Positions 1 to 7,123 of a stretch of DNA of 20,758 nt are shown here, piece by piece (the stretch's first letter is position 1; each line of letters opens with the position of its first letter). Under the pieces are notes generated by a model. It searched no databases, was not told the origin of the DNA, and saw only the letters and a program-made list of their open reading frames with translations. The position numbers and the translations under genes are program-made. This stretch comes from Syntrophaceae bacterium UBA2251 (lineage in GTDB: Bacteria > Desulfobacterota > Syntrophia > Syntrophales > UBA2251): contig DDXV01000041.1 in assembly GCA_002347815.1 (NCBI GenBank), positions 1-20,758 on the forward strand, read 5' to 3'.

Positions 1-27
1 AGTTAATTCGTGACGACGCCTTAGGCG

Positions 28-66
28 CCGGGAATCTGAGGGTGAGGGTTCTCCCGGGATTCCCGG
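28..66. repeat. Inverted repeat in the leading non-coding stretch
   Basis: CCGGGAATC (28-36) is matched by GATTCCCGG (58-66) around a 21-nt loop. No gene is seen in 1-175, and no T-run follows either arm. It could be the end of a transcript from a gene outside the window or a structured leader of mscL. Its function is unknown. Confidence 0.35.
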
Positions 67-175
67 TCTGGCGGGCGGACGGAACTCGTCCGGCATCTCC
101 CGCCGGGTGGGTGCCGCGTCTGTGGAGCCTCGTTGACGGTTTTTCCCCCCATCATTCATGGAAAGGAGATTGCGT

Positions 176-604
176 ATGCTGAAGGAGTTCAAGGAATTTG
201 CCATGCGGGGAAACGTTCTCGACATGGCGATCGGCATCATCATCGGTGCGGCCTTCGGAAAGATCGTCTCGTCCTTCGTCAACGATCTCTTGATGCCGCC
301 CGTCGGTCTTCTGCTCGGAAAAGTCGATTTCTCCAATCTCTTCGTCAACCTGTCCGGTCAATCCTATGACAGTCTGGCGGCGGCCAAGGCGGCCGGGGCC
401 GCCACGCTCAATTACGGCCTGTTTCTCAACAGCGTCATCGATTTCGTCATCGTGGCCTTCGCCATCTTTCTTCTGATCCGCCAGGTCAACCGCTTCAAGC
501 GCGAACCGGAGAAAGTGCCGACCACCAAGGAGTGTCCCTATTGCTGTTCGGAGATCCCCATCAAGGCGGTACGTTGCGCCCACTGCACCGCGGAGCTGAA
601 ATAG
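176..604 (+). CDS. mscL: Large-conductance mechanosensitive channel MscL with C-terminal zinc ribbon
   Basis: This is an inner-membrane channel that opens under membrane tension to release solutes during hypo-osmotic shock; the family forms homopentamers. The 142-residue protein starts with the typical amphipathic helix and TM1 (about residues 1-45, including RGNVLDMAIG). A periplasmic loop follows, then TM2 (about 79-103) and a charged cytoplasmic tail. The tail ends in a four-cysteine cluster (C120, C123, C134, C137) resembling a small zinc ribbon, which the E. coli protein lacks. The start at 176 is preferred over the ATG at 158 because AAGGAG at 161-166 is a well-placed ribosome site for 176. 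The gene looks monocistronic; a GC hairpin follows. The family call is secure. Metal binding by the tail is inferred from the cysteine spacing. Confidence 0.95.
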   Translation: MLKEFKEFAMRGNVLDMAIGIIIGAAFGKIVSSFVNDLLMPPVGLLLGKVDFSNLFVNLSGQSYDSLAAAKAAGAATLNYGLFLNSVIDFVIVAFAIFLLIRQVNRFKREPEKVPTTKECPYCCSEIPIKAVRCAHCTAELK

Positions 605-623
605 CCGATTCGGGAAGCGCGGC

Positions 624-642
624 GGCGCCCGCGAAGGGCGCC
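624..642 (+). terminator. GC hairpin after mscL (possible terminator without U-tract)
   Basis: GGCGCCC (624-630) and GGGCGCC (636-642) form a perfect 7-bp stem with a GCGAA loop, 20 nt after the mscL stop codon. There is no T-run, so termination here is uncertain. A second perfect hairpin, CCGGAATC/GATTCCGG (642-660, TGT loop), abuts it and overlaps the first CRP-type site. Confidence 0.4.
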
Positions 643-649
643 CGGAATC

Positions 650-688
650 TGTGATTCCGGTCACACACAGTTTGTGATGTTCGTCACA
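650..688 (+). promoter_or_regulatory. Two tandem CRP-type operator palindromes
   Basis: TGTGA-N6-TCACA occurs perfectly twice, at 650-665 and 673-688, with centres 23 bp apart. The downstream site is centred about 61 bp before the transcription start predicted from the 705-734 promoter, which is the classical class I activation position for CRP. The sequence match is directly visible. That a CRP/FNR-family regulator binds and controls the OmpA-like gene is inference, and no such regulator gene is in the window. Confidence 0.65.
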
Positions 689-704
689 TAACGGGAAATG
701 GTGC

Positions 705-734
705 TTGACATTGGGGCGTGAGGGATCCTATGAA
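705..734 (+). promoter_or_regulatory. Sigma70-type promoter of the OmpA-like gene
   Basis: TTGACA (705-710) and TATGAA (729-734) are separated by 18 bp. The predicted transcription start is near 741, giving a leader of about 108 nt before the start codon at 849. The -35 box is perfect and the -10 box matches 4 of 6 positions, fitting an activator-dependent promoter with the two upstream palindromes. Confidence 0.6.
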
Positions 735-848
735 AAGCCACATTCCATAAGATGAACCGTCCTGTCACGCAAAACGGTGGGAGATCGGGGCGGGCTCGTC
801 TCCCATGCAAGAATTTTAATGAAAGTATTCAGGAAGGAGGAGTCACGG

Positions 849-2456
849 ATGAAAAAGATCATGTTTGTTTTGTTATGCGCCTTCGCTGCCCTGGTCTTGG
901 CGGCGTCGGCGGGCGCCGAAAGGGGGAAGACCTTCTCGGTTACGCCCTTCGTGGGCGGCTATACCTTCGAGGGGAATGAAGACCTCGAAGACAGCCTTAT
1001 CGGAGGCCTGCGGTTCGGTTACAACCTGACAAACAACCTGGCCCTGGAGGGCGTGCTCAATTACGGCGACAGCGAGTACAACCTGACGGACGAGGATGTC
1101 GATCTTTTCGGCTACCGTCTGGAGGCCCTGTACCAATTCATGCCGGACAAGCGCTTTGTCCCGTTTGTGGCCGTGGGCGCGGGCGGACTATCCCTGCGGT
1201 TCGACGACACGGACCGGGGGGACCGCGATTACTTCGCCGCGGATTACGGCGTCGGATTGAAATACTTCTTCACCGACAGCCTGGCGCTGCGCGCGGACGT
1301 AAGGCATGTGATCCCCTTCAATGACGAGTACAACAACCTGGAGTACACGCTCGGCCTGACCTATCTCTTCGGGGGCGGGGCGGCGCCGGCGGCCCGCGCC
1401 GAGGCGGTGGTTTCGGATGCGGACGGCGATGGCGTGATCGACAGCGCGGACGAATGTCCCAACACGCCTTCGCGGGCGAAGGTGGATGTGGCCGGCTGCC
1501 CGCTGGATGCCGACAAGGACGGCGTGGCCGATTACCTGGACAAGTGCCCGGGAACGCCGGCCGGCGTGAAGGTGGACAAGGACGGCTGTCCGCTGGATTC
1601 CGACAAGGACGGCGTGACCGATGACCGCGATCTGTGCCCCAACACCCTTTCGGGCGTCGTGGTCGACAAGGACGGCTGCCCGCTGGATGCCGACAAGGAC
1701 GGCGTGGCCGATGCCAGCGATCAGTGCCCGAATACGCCGATTGGAGCGGCGGTGGATCGGAAGGGCTGCCCGCTCGATAGCGACAAGGACGGCGTGGCCG
1801 ATTATCTGGACAAGTGCCCGGATACGCCGAAGGGCGTGAAGGTGGATGCGGACGGCTGCCCGTTGGACAGCGATAAGGACGGCGTGGCGGATTATTGGGA
1901 CAAGTGCCCCGGCACGCCCGCGAACGTCAAGGTGGACGCGGCCGGTTGCCCGCTCGACAGCGACGGGGACGGCGTGGCCGATTACCTCGACAAGTGCCCC
2001 AATACCGAGAAGGGCGTGAAGGTCGAGAAGGATGGATGCCCCGCGCTCGTGGAGCAGAAGCAGGAGGCCAAGGCCGAGGCGGTCGTCAAAAAGATGGCCA
2101 AGGAGAGAGAGGCCATCTCCCTGCTGGTCGAGTTCGACACGGCGAAGGCCGTCGTCAAGAAGAAGTACCACAACGAGATCAAGAACGTGGCCGATTTCAT
2201 GAAGGAGTACCCCCATTCGAAGGCCACCATCGAGGGTCATACGGACAACGTCGGCAAGGACAGCTACAACAAGAAGCTGTCTCAGGCCCGCGCCGACAGC
2301 ATCCGGAAATACCTGATCGACAAGTTCGGGATCGACGCCTCCCGCGTGTCCGCCGTCGGTTACGGCGAGGAGAAGCCGATCGCGAGCAATGCCACGAAGG
2401 CCGGGCAGAAGAAAAACCGCCGGGTCGAGGCGATCGTCGAGTCGACGGATAAATAG
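849..2456 (+). CDS. OmpA-family outer membrane protein with seven thrombospondin type 3-like repeats
   Basis: This is a predicted outer-membrane porin or structural protein that anchors the membrane to peptidoglycan. The start at 849 follows AGGAAGGAGG and opens a signal peptide (MKKIMFVLLC..., cleavage near ASAGA/ER, residue 23). Residues about 24-180 look like an eight-stranded OmpA-type beta barrel with alternating aromatic residues. Residues 190-399 are seven exact 30-residue repeats of the pattern DxDxDGVxDxxDxCPxTPxGxxVDxxGCPL, as in thrombospondin type 3/OprF-like calcium-binding linkers, each with two cysteines. A short Lys/Glu/Ala-rich helix follows. Residues about 425-530 are an OmpA_C peptidoglycan-binding domain (EGHTDNVG, LSQARADSIRKYL and NRRVEA motifs). 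The 535-residue length fits OprF-like proteins with extended repeats. Calcium binding is inferred from the Asp-rich pattern. Confidence 0.92.
   Translation: MKKIMFVLLCAFAALVLAASAGAERGKTFSVTPFVGGYTFEGNEDLEDSLIGGLRFGYNLTNNLALEGVLNYGDSEYNLTDEDVDLFGYRLEALYQFMPDKRFVPFVAVGAGGLSLRFDDTDRGDRDYFAADYGVGLKYFFTDSLALRADVRHVIPFNDEYNNLEYTLGLTYLFGGGAAPAARAEAVVSDADGDGVIDSADECPNTPSRAKVDVAGCPLDADKDGVADYLDKCPGTPAGVKVDKDGCPLDSDKDGVTDDRDLCPNTLSGVVVDKDGCPLDADKDGVADASDQCPNTPIGAAVDRKGCPLDSDKDGVADYLDKCPDTPKGVKVDADGCPLDSDKDGVADYWDKCPGTPANVKVDAAGCPLDSDGDGVADYLDKCPNTEKGVKVEKDGCPALVEQKQEAKAEAVVKKMAKEREAISLLVEFDTAKAVVKKKYHNEIKNVADFMKEYPHSKATIEGHTDNVGKDSYNKKLSQARADSIRKYLIDKFGIDASRVSAVGYGEEKPIASNATKAGQKKNRRVEAIVESTDK
1416..2045 (+). 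repeat. Seven tandem 90-bp coding repeats
   Basis: Seven consecutive in-frame 90-bp units encode 30-residue Asp-rich, two-cysteine modules. Some stretches are nearly identical at the DNA level (the GACAAGGACGGCGTG core recurs). The third and fourth units are the most divergent in their middle part (DDRDLCPNT, DASDQCPNT). In-frame gain or loss of units by recombination would leave the protein functional. Confidence 0.9.
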
Positions 2457-2491
2457 TCGACCCGTCAACCGCTGACAGACGTTGAAACAGG

Positions 2492-2525
2492 AAGGCCCCG
2501 CAGCCGGCATCGGTTGCGGGGCCTT
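2492..2525 (+). terminator. Intrinsic terminator of the OmpA-like gene
   Basis: A 15-bp stem (arms 2492-2506 and 2511-2525, one G-T wobble) with a GCAT loop is followed by a T-rich tail (TGTCTTTCTT). It lies 35 nt after the stop codon. Because the upstream arm begins with AA, it may also work weakly for minus-strand transcripts running off the amidase gene. Confidence 0.85.
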
Positions 2526-2538
2526 TGTCTTTCTTGAG

Positions 2539-2644
2539 GCCGGGACGCGGGTGGCGCCAGGGTACTCAGGCGTCACCCTGCCGCTTGTGTTTTGTTCCGC
2601 CTGAGTTCGTGCCGGGGCGCGGGTGGCGCCGGGATGATCAGGCG
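2539..2644. repeat. Imperfect direct repeat pair overlapping the amidase 3' end
   Basis: A 34-nt segment at 2539-2572 recurs at 2611-2644 with 29 of 34 bases identical. The second copy contains the amidase stop codon and last codons. Between them lies an inverted repeat, ACTCAGGCG (2564-2572) with CGCCTGAGT (2598-2606). Together they could fold into a minus-strand termination structure after the amidase gene, but no T-run is present. Confidence 0.45.
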
Positions 2645-4140
2645 GGTCGCGCCGTCGCCGGGCGGCGGTCGAACCAGGGCCTGGCAGCTTCGAGCTGGGC
2701 GGCCAGGCGGAAGAGGGCGGCCTCGTCCCCGAAGCGCCCGATGAACTGGACGCCGCAGGGCAGGCCGTCGGTCGTCCAGTGCAGCGGCACGGACATGGCC
2801 GGCAGGCCGGTGAAGTTCGCGAGCTGGGTGAAGGGGGTCTTCGACAGGCTTTCGATCGCCAGCTTGTCCGTGATGCCGGATAATTGCAGTAATTTTCCCA
2901 GCCCCAGGGCGTTGATGACGTTCATGGCGACGCGCTCGGCCGGTTTGGGGGCCAGCTCCCCGATCCGGACGGGGGGAGAGGCGACGGTCGGCGTCAGGTA
3001 CAGGTCATAGGTTTCATGGAAGCGGCCCATCTGGCGCGCGGCGATGTCCCATTCGCGCAGGGACCGGACAAAATGTCCCGCGGAGAAGGTGCGGCCCATC
3101 AGTCCCAGGGTCCAGGTCAGGGACTCCAAGTCGCCGCGGGTGGCCTTCCGGCCCAGGATGGATTTGAGCTCCTCGATGTCGGCGGCCATCTCGCCAAAAT
3201 ACATGGTCAGATAGCTTTTCGCCAGGGCCTCGCCATTCAGGTCAGGCTGGGCCGCTTCGACGGCGTGTCCCAGGCCCTCGAGCAGGCGGGCCGCCTCCTC
3301 GACTGCCCGGACGCATTCGGGATGGACCTCCGTGCCGATGGGGGAGCGGGTGTTGAAGGCGATCTTCAGGACGCCCGGTTCCCTTTTGACCTCCTCGCTG
3401 TAGGGGCGCTCGGGCGGCGGAATGACGTAAGGGGCGCCCGCATCGGCGCCGTGGGTGGCGTCCAGCAGGGCCGCGCTGTCCCGGACGGAACGCGTGAGGG
3501 CGTGCTCGACGACCGCCCCCTGCCAGACGGCGCCGTAGGCGGGGCCGGTCGGGTTCCTGCCGCGGGTGGGCTTGAGCCCGAACAGGCCGCAGTGCGAGGC
3601 GGGGATGCGGATCGATCCGCCCCCGTCGCCGGCCGAGGCCAGGGGGGTCATGCCCGCGGCGACCGCGGCGGCCGAGCCCCCGCTGGAGCCGCCGGGTGTG
3701 CGCCCGGTGTTCCAGGGATTTCGGGTGGGACCGTGCAGTTCCGGTTCCGTGACGCCAAGCAGGCCAAACTCAGGGCAGTTGGTTTTTCCGAGAACGACGA
3801 GCCCCGCCTGCTTGAAGCGCCGGACGAGTTCGCTGTCCCGATCGGGGACGTAATTCCGGCAGGCTCGGCTCCCCGCGGTGAGCGGCACGCCGGCGTACGC
3901 GGCCATCAAGTCCTTCAGGAGGAACGGTACGCCGCGGAACGGGCCGTCAGGCAGCCCCGCCTCGACGGCCCGGCGCCCCAGGTCGAACATCGGCTGGATG
4001 ACGGCGTTGAGCGCGGGGTTCAAGGCCTCGATCCGCAGGATCGCTGCTTCGCAGACCTCGCGCGCGCTCACCTCGCCCTTCCGGATCAATTCCGCCAGCC
4101 CCAGTCCGTCGTACCAGTCGTAATCGCTGAACGGTTCCAT
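2638..4140 (-). CDS. Amidase-signature family hydrolase
   Basis: This is a predicted cytoplasmic amidase that hydrolyses a carboxamide through a Ser-cisSer-Lys triad; the substrate is unknown. The three residues are visible: K76 in FLLKDL, S152 in GGSSGGSAAAVAAG and S176 in GGGSIRIPAS, with spacing like the GatA family. The glycine-rich signature fills residues 149-180. The C-terminal half carries the expected LTPTVASPPV and TGLPAMSVPL segments. The 500-residue length is normal. The start at 4140 is chosen because AAGGAGG at 4148-4154 precedes it and the family N-terminus (DWYDGLGLAELIRKGE) begins there. It is probably not GatA: no gatB or gatC is adjacent. The SPFH gene lies 210 bp upstream on the same strand and may be co-transcribed. 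Confidence 0.9.
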   Translation of the reverse strand: MEPFSDYDWYDGLGLAELIRKGEVSAREVCEAAILRIEALNPALNAVIQPMFDLGRRAVEAGLPDGPFRGVPFLLKDLMAAYAGVPLTAGSRACRNYVPDRDSELVRRFKQAGLVVLGKTNCPEFGLLGVTEPELHGPTRNPWNTGRTPGGSSGGSAAAVAAGMTPLASAGDGGGSIRIPASHCGLFGLKPTRGRNPTGPAYGAVWQGAVVEHALTRSVRDSAALLDATHGADAGAPYVIPPPERPYSEEVKREPGVLKIAFNTRSPIGTEVHPECVRAVEEAARLLEGLGHAVEAAQPDLNGEALAKSYLTMYFGEMAADIEELKSILGRKATRGDLESLTWTLGLMGRTFSAGHFVRSLREWDIAARQMGRFHETYDLYLTPTVASPPVRIGELAPKPAERVAMNVINALGLGKLLQLSGITDKLAIESLSKTPFTQLANFTGLPAMSVPLHWTTDGLPCGVQFIGRFGDEAALFRLAAQLEAARPWFDRRPATARPA

Positions 4141-4207
4141 CGCTTGCCCTCCTTGAGTTGGATATGCCGTCTTGCCGGAACGAAACGGCCGTCTTTTCGT
4201 GAGCCGG

Positions 4208-4329
4208 ATCCCGCCGTGCAAAGGCGGGATGGTCAGGGCCCCGTCCCGGGGTTCATCAAGGGAGACGTTGCGCCCGCACGTCGGGCGGGTGTTCCGGTGT
4301 TTCCGGGGCATCGGGACAAGTCCCGTGCC
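4208..4329. other. Intergenic stretch between the SPFH and amidase genes with two hairpins
   Basis: ATCCCGCC (4208-4215) pairs with GGCGGGAT (4223-4230) around a 7-nt loop. CGGGAC (4312-4317) pairs with GTCCCG (4320-4325), and with one bulged base this stem extends across 4307-4329. Neither is followed by a T-run on the minus strand. They could be weak terminators or processing sites after the SPFH gene. No gene or clear promoter is seen in this 210-bp gap. Confidence 0.35.
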
Positions 4330-4350
4330 GCCGGGAATCGGCTGGACGGT

Positions 4351-5478
4351 TCAGATGGGTTTCCCGCACCGGGAGCAGAACTTCGCCCCGGCCGGGGATT
4401 CCGCCCCGCAGTGGGGGCATTTGCCCGTTCCTGCCGCCGCGGCTTGGCCGCACCGGGGGCAGAAGCGGGCGGCGGCGGGCAGATCGGCGCCGCAGCCGGC
4501 GCATTTGGGCGCGGCGGGGATGGGCTTGCCGCACTGGGGGCAGAAGCGCGCCCCGGCGGGGGCGGCCTGACCGCAGTGCGGACAGGGGGCCGTTCCCGGC
4601 GCGGCGGCCGGTGCGCCCCTTCCGGTTTTGAAGGCGTCGGAGAACATGGCGGGCATCATGAACCCCATCCCCATGCCGAGGCCGGCGCCTGCCTCGCCCT
4701 GCGTTTGGGAGGCGTTTTCCATGGCCATGGCCGCCTTCATCTTGAGGAGTTTGTTCAGGTCGTCGAAGAGGCCGAGCTTGCTCTTGTCGTCGATGGCCTT
4801 CTGGACCTCCGGCGGCGGGGTGATGGAATTGATGTAGAGGTCCGTGAGCCCGAGCCCGAAACGGCGGAAATCCGCCTGGAGTAGTGCGGAGAGGTCGCCG
4901 GCGAGCTCGTTGTACCGGGCCGGCAGATCGAAGATCGTGTCGAGGCGCTCCCCCATAAAGTCGTTGAAGCGGGCCACGATCACGCGGTTGAGATATTCCT
5001 CGATGTCGCCCTGTGTGTAGACGCCCTGGGTGCCGACGAGGCTGTTGATCAGCAGGACCGGGTCCAGGACCCGCAGGTTGAAGACGCCGAAGGCCCGCAG
5101 GCGGATCAGGCCCAGCTCCCGGTCCCCGAAGGCGACCGGATCGCGCGTGCCCCAGGTCAGGTTGGGGAAGACCTTCATGTTGACGAGGTAGACCTCCGCG
5201 CGGAGCGGGCTGGTCATGGCCCAGGGGATGCTCAGGACCTTCGTCAGGATCGGGATGTTCGCGGTTTTCAGGGTATGGCCGCCGGGACCGATGGCGTCGA
5301 AGGCCTTCCCCTTGTAGAAGAAGACCGCCGCCTGGCTCTCGCGGACGATGAGCTGGGCGCCCCACTTGATTTCTCCGGAGCCCTGCTCCGGGAGACGGTG
5401 GACCAGCTCTTTCCCCGATTCGTCAAACCACTCCAGGACTTCCAGAAAAACGACGTTGTCCGTTCCCATGGCCACCAT
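4351..5478 (-). CDS. SPFH-domain protein with three C-terminal zinc ribbons (YdjI-like)
   Basis: This is a predicted membrane-associated scaffold-type protein related to the SPFH/flotillin superfamily (virion core protein-like, B. subtilis YdjI-like). Residues about 1-250 form the SPFH region (GEIKWGAQLIVRESQAAVFF, then a GxxxxLxxxxIP segment and LTDLYINSITPPPEVQKAI). A short Met/Gly-rich linker (GLGMGMGFMMPAMF) follows. The tail holds 12 cysteines in three CxxC-x10-CxxC ribbons: C299/302/313/316, C326/329/340/343 and C354/357/368/371. There is no signal peptide or obvious transmembrane helix, so membrane contact would be peripheral. The ATG at 5478 has only a weak ribosome site (GACAGG); the ATG at 5469 is an alternative. 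A strong promoter lies just upstream. Its function in this organism is unknown; the B. subtilis relatives are linked to envelope stress. Confidence 0.85.
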   Translation of the reverse strand: MVAMGTDNVVFLEVLEWFDESGKELVHRLPEQGSGEIKWGAQLIVRESQAAVFFYKGKAFDAIGPGGHTLKTANIPILTKVLSIPWAMTSPLRAEVYLVNMKVFPNLTWGTRDPVAFGDRELGLIRLRAFGVFNLRVLDPVLLINSLVGTQGVYTQGDIEEYLNRVIVARFNDFMGERLDTIFDLPARYNELAGDLSALLQADFRRFGLGLTDLYINSITPPPEVQKAIDDKSKLGLFDDLNKLLKMKAAMAMENASQTQGEAGAGLGMGMGFMMPAMFSDAFKTGRGAPAAAPGTAPCPHCGQAAPAGARFCPQCGKPIPAAPKCAGCGADLPAAARFCPRCGQAAAAGTGKCPHCGAESPAGAKFCSRCGKPI

Positions 5479-5534
5479 CCTGTCAACGGTTGTTACGGCT
5501 CGGTGAGTTGCGATCGGGATTCAACGACGGCCCG

Positions 5535-5563
5535 ACTATAGGAGAGGGCGACGGGGATGTCAA
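5535..5563 (-). promoter_or_regulatory. Near-consensus sigma70 promoter of the SPFH gene
   Basis: Read on the minus strand, TTGACA (5563-5558) and TATAGT (5540-5535) are separated by 17 bp. The predicted start is near 5528, giving a leader of about 50 nt. Eleven of twelve box positions match consensus, the best promoter match in the window, suggesting constitutive strong transcription unless repressed. Confidence 0.8.
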
Positions 5564-5704
5564 GCGCAAACGACGGATGCGAACGGAACGGGGGCGCCGG
5601 CCGCCCGGGGAGGGTATAGCGCCGGTCCACTTCGTTCAGCTTCGGTTCGCGCCGGTCCAGGTTTGTATTTGATCTTTCCCCGGGTTTGTTGTACAGATAC
5701 CGCC

Positions 5705-7123
5705 ATGAAGTCCAAGGGAAGCGAATATCCAAGGATATACAAAGGGATAGCCCTCATTGCCGACCCGATCCACCAATATGCCGTCTTCACGGTGCCCGGG
5801 GAGGACGGCGGGGGCGAGAAGACCGAAAAGGACCTGATCGATTCCCCCTGGGTCCAGCGCCTCCGTCGCATCTATCAGCTCCAGAGCGCCCGGTGGGTGT
5901 ACCCGTCGGCCGAACACACGCGCTTCCAGCACTCCCTGGGGACGATGCACCTGGCCGGGGAGTTCGGCCGGTTTCTCTACCCGAGCCTGCGGGAGGTCTG
6001 CCCCAACCTGCCCTCGGCGCCCTATGTGGAAGAACTGCTGCGCGTCGCCGGGCTGCTGCACGACGTCGGCCACGGCCCCTACGGGCACTTCTTCGACGAC
6101 CATTTCCTAGGCCAGTACGGCCTGACGCACGAGGATCTGGGGCAGGCGATCATCACCCGCAGGCTCGCCCGCCTGATCCGCGGACTGCGCCGCAGTCCCA
6201 CCGGCCCCCTGGCGGCGCGGGAGGTCCTGGACCCGGCTCAGGTGGCCTACCTCATCCGCATGCCGGACGGCCGGGACGGCCGGGTCCCCGAATGGCTCAC
6301 GCTCCTGAGGCAGCTCTTCTCCGGCACCTACACGGTGGACAACCTCGACTACGTCCAGCGGGACGCCTACATGACGGGATACTCCCTGGACATGGTGGAT
6401 ATCGCGCGGCTCAAATTCTACACCTTCTTCAGCCGGGAGGGGCTGACCCTCCACCAGGCCGGCGTCTCCGCCCTCAGCCGCTTTTTGAATGCACGCCTCA
6501 ATCTCTACGCCAACGTCTATTTCCACCGGACCACCCGGGCCCTGGACCTGCACCTCCAGGAGATCTTCCGGGAGACGATGGATCTCCTGTTTCCGCTCGA
6601 TCCGCTCGCGCACCTGGAGGCCTATCTCGGGCTCGACGAATGGACGCTTTTCCAGGAGGTCGGCCGGTGGCCGGAGGCGAAGGACCCGCGGCGGCGGAGG
6701 CTGGGCCGGGAGTGGCAGAAGCTCCACCGGCGGCAGGTGAAGTGGAAGATGGCCTTTTCGACGGAGATCTCCGTGGACCAGATCCAGCGCGGCACCCGGT
6801 TTATCCCCGTGACGGACTACGAACAGCGGATCCGGGAATTCCTGCCCGCCTCGGTCAAGAAGCTCGCCTTCCGGGTGGATCTGGCGACCCAGGACCCCCG
6901 GCCGCTCAACCCCATGGCGGAAACGGGGAAGCGGATCAACATCTTCAACCCGTCGACCGGCCGCACCTCCCCGGAGCCCCTGCAGGAACTCTACCGGTTC
7001 ATCCCCGCACGGGTCGTCCACTTCCGCGTCTTCGCCCTGGATCACGACCACGACGACCTCCTGACGGCGGCGGCGGAAGCGGCACTGAACGCGATCGAGG
7101 GGGCGGCGACGACGAATCTCTGA
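5705..7123 (+). CDS. HD-domain phosphohydrolase, SAMHD1/YwfO-like (putative dNTP triphosphohydrolase)
   Basis: This is predicted to hydrolyse (deoxy)nucleoside triphosphates or a related phosphate ester with a bound metal. The HD-domain ligands are visible and spaced as in SAMHD1-type enzymes: H76 in RFQHSLG, H119 and D120 in LLHDVGHGPYGH, and D214 in NLDYVQRDAYMTG. The N-terminal DPIH and the EHTRFQHS motif are typical of this family. The 472-residue length matches bacterial members. The ATG at 5705 is chosen over a TTG at 5663, but no good ribosome site is visible before either. A long C-terminal region (about 330-472) is less recognisable. The stop codon overlaps the nrdD start by one base, implying a shared transcript and coupled translation. 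The substrate is inferred from the family and this neighbour. Confidence 0.88.
   Translation: MKSKGSEYPRIYKGIALIADPIHQYAVFTVPGEDGGGEKTEKDLIDSPWVQRLRRIYQLQSARWVYPSAEHTRFQHSLGTMHLAGEFGRFLYPSLREVCPNLPSAPYVEELLRVAGLLHDVGHGPYGHFFDDHFLGQYGLTHEDLGQAIITRRLARLIRGLRRSPTGPLAAREVLDPAQVAYLIRMPDGRDGRVPEWLTLLRQLFSGTYTVDNLDYVQRDAYMTGYSLDMVDIARLKFYTFFSREGLTLHQAGVSALSRFLNARLNLYANVYFHRTTRALDLHLQEIFRETMDLLFPLDPLAHLEAYLGLDEWTLFQEVGRWPEAKDPRRRRLGREWQKLHRRQVKWKMAFSTEISVDQIQRGTRFIPVTDYEQRIREFLPASVKKLAFRVDLATQDPRPLNPMAETGKRINIFNPSTGRTSPEPLQELYRFIPARVVHFRVFALDHDHDDLLTAAAEAALNAIEGAATTNL

Noticed and set aside
3016..4884. Plus-strand open frame of about 620 codons opposite the amidase and SPFH genes
   Set aside because: It spans two real minus-strand genes and their spacer, is Gly/Ala/Arg-rich without motifs and lacks a ribosome site.
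5663..5704. TTG-initiated extension of the HD protein and a weak TTGATC/TACAGA promoter
   Set aside because: The extra 14 residues are not family-like and the -10 box is poor; a promoter there would start transcription almost at the ATG. Neither can be supported.
5686..7122. Open frame running from 5686 through the HD gene into nrdD, suggesting a much longer NrdD
   Set aside because: The upstream part is Pro/Arg/Gly-rich out-of-frame translation of the HD gene. The ATP-cone that begins NrdD starts right after the ATG at 7123.
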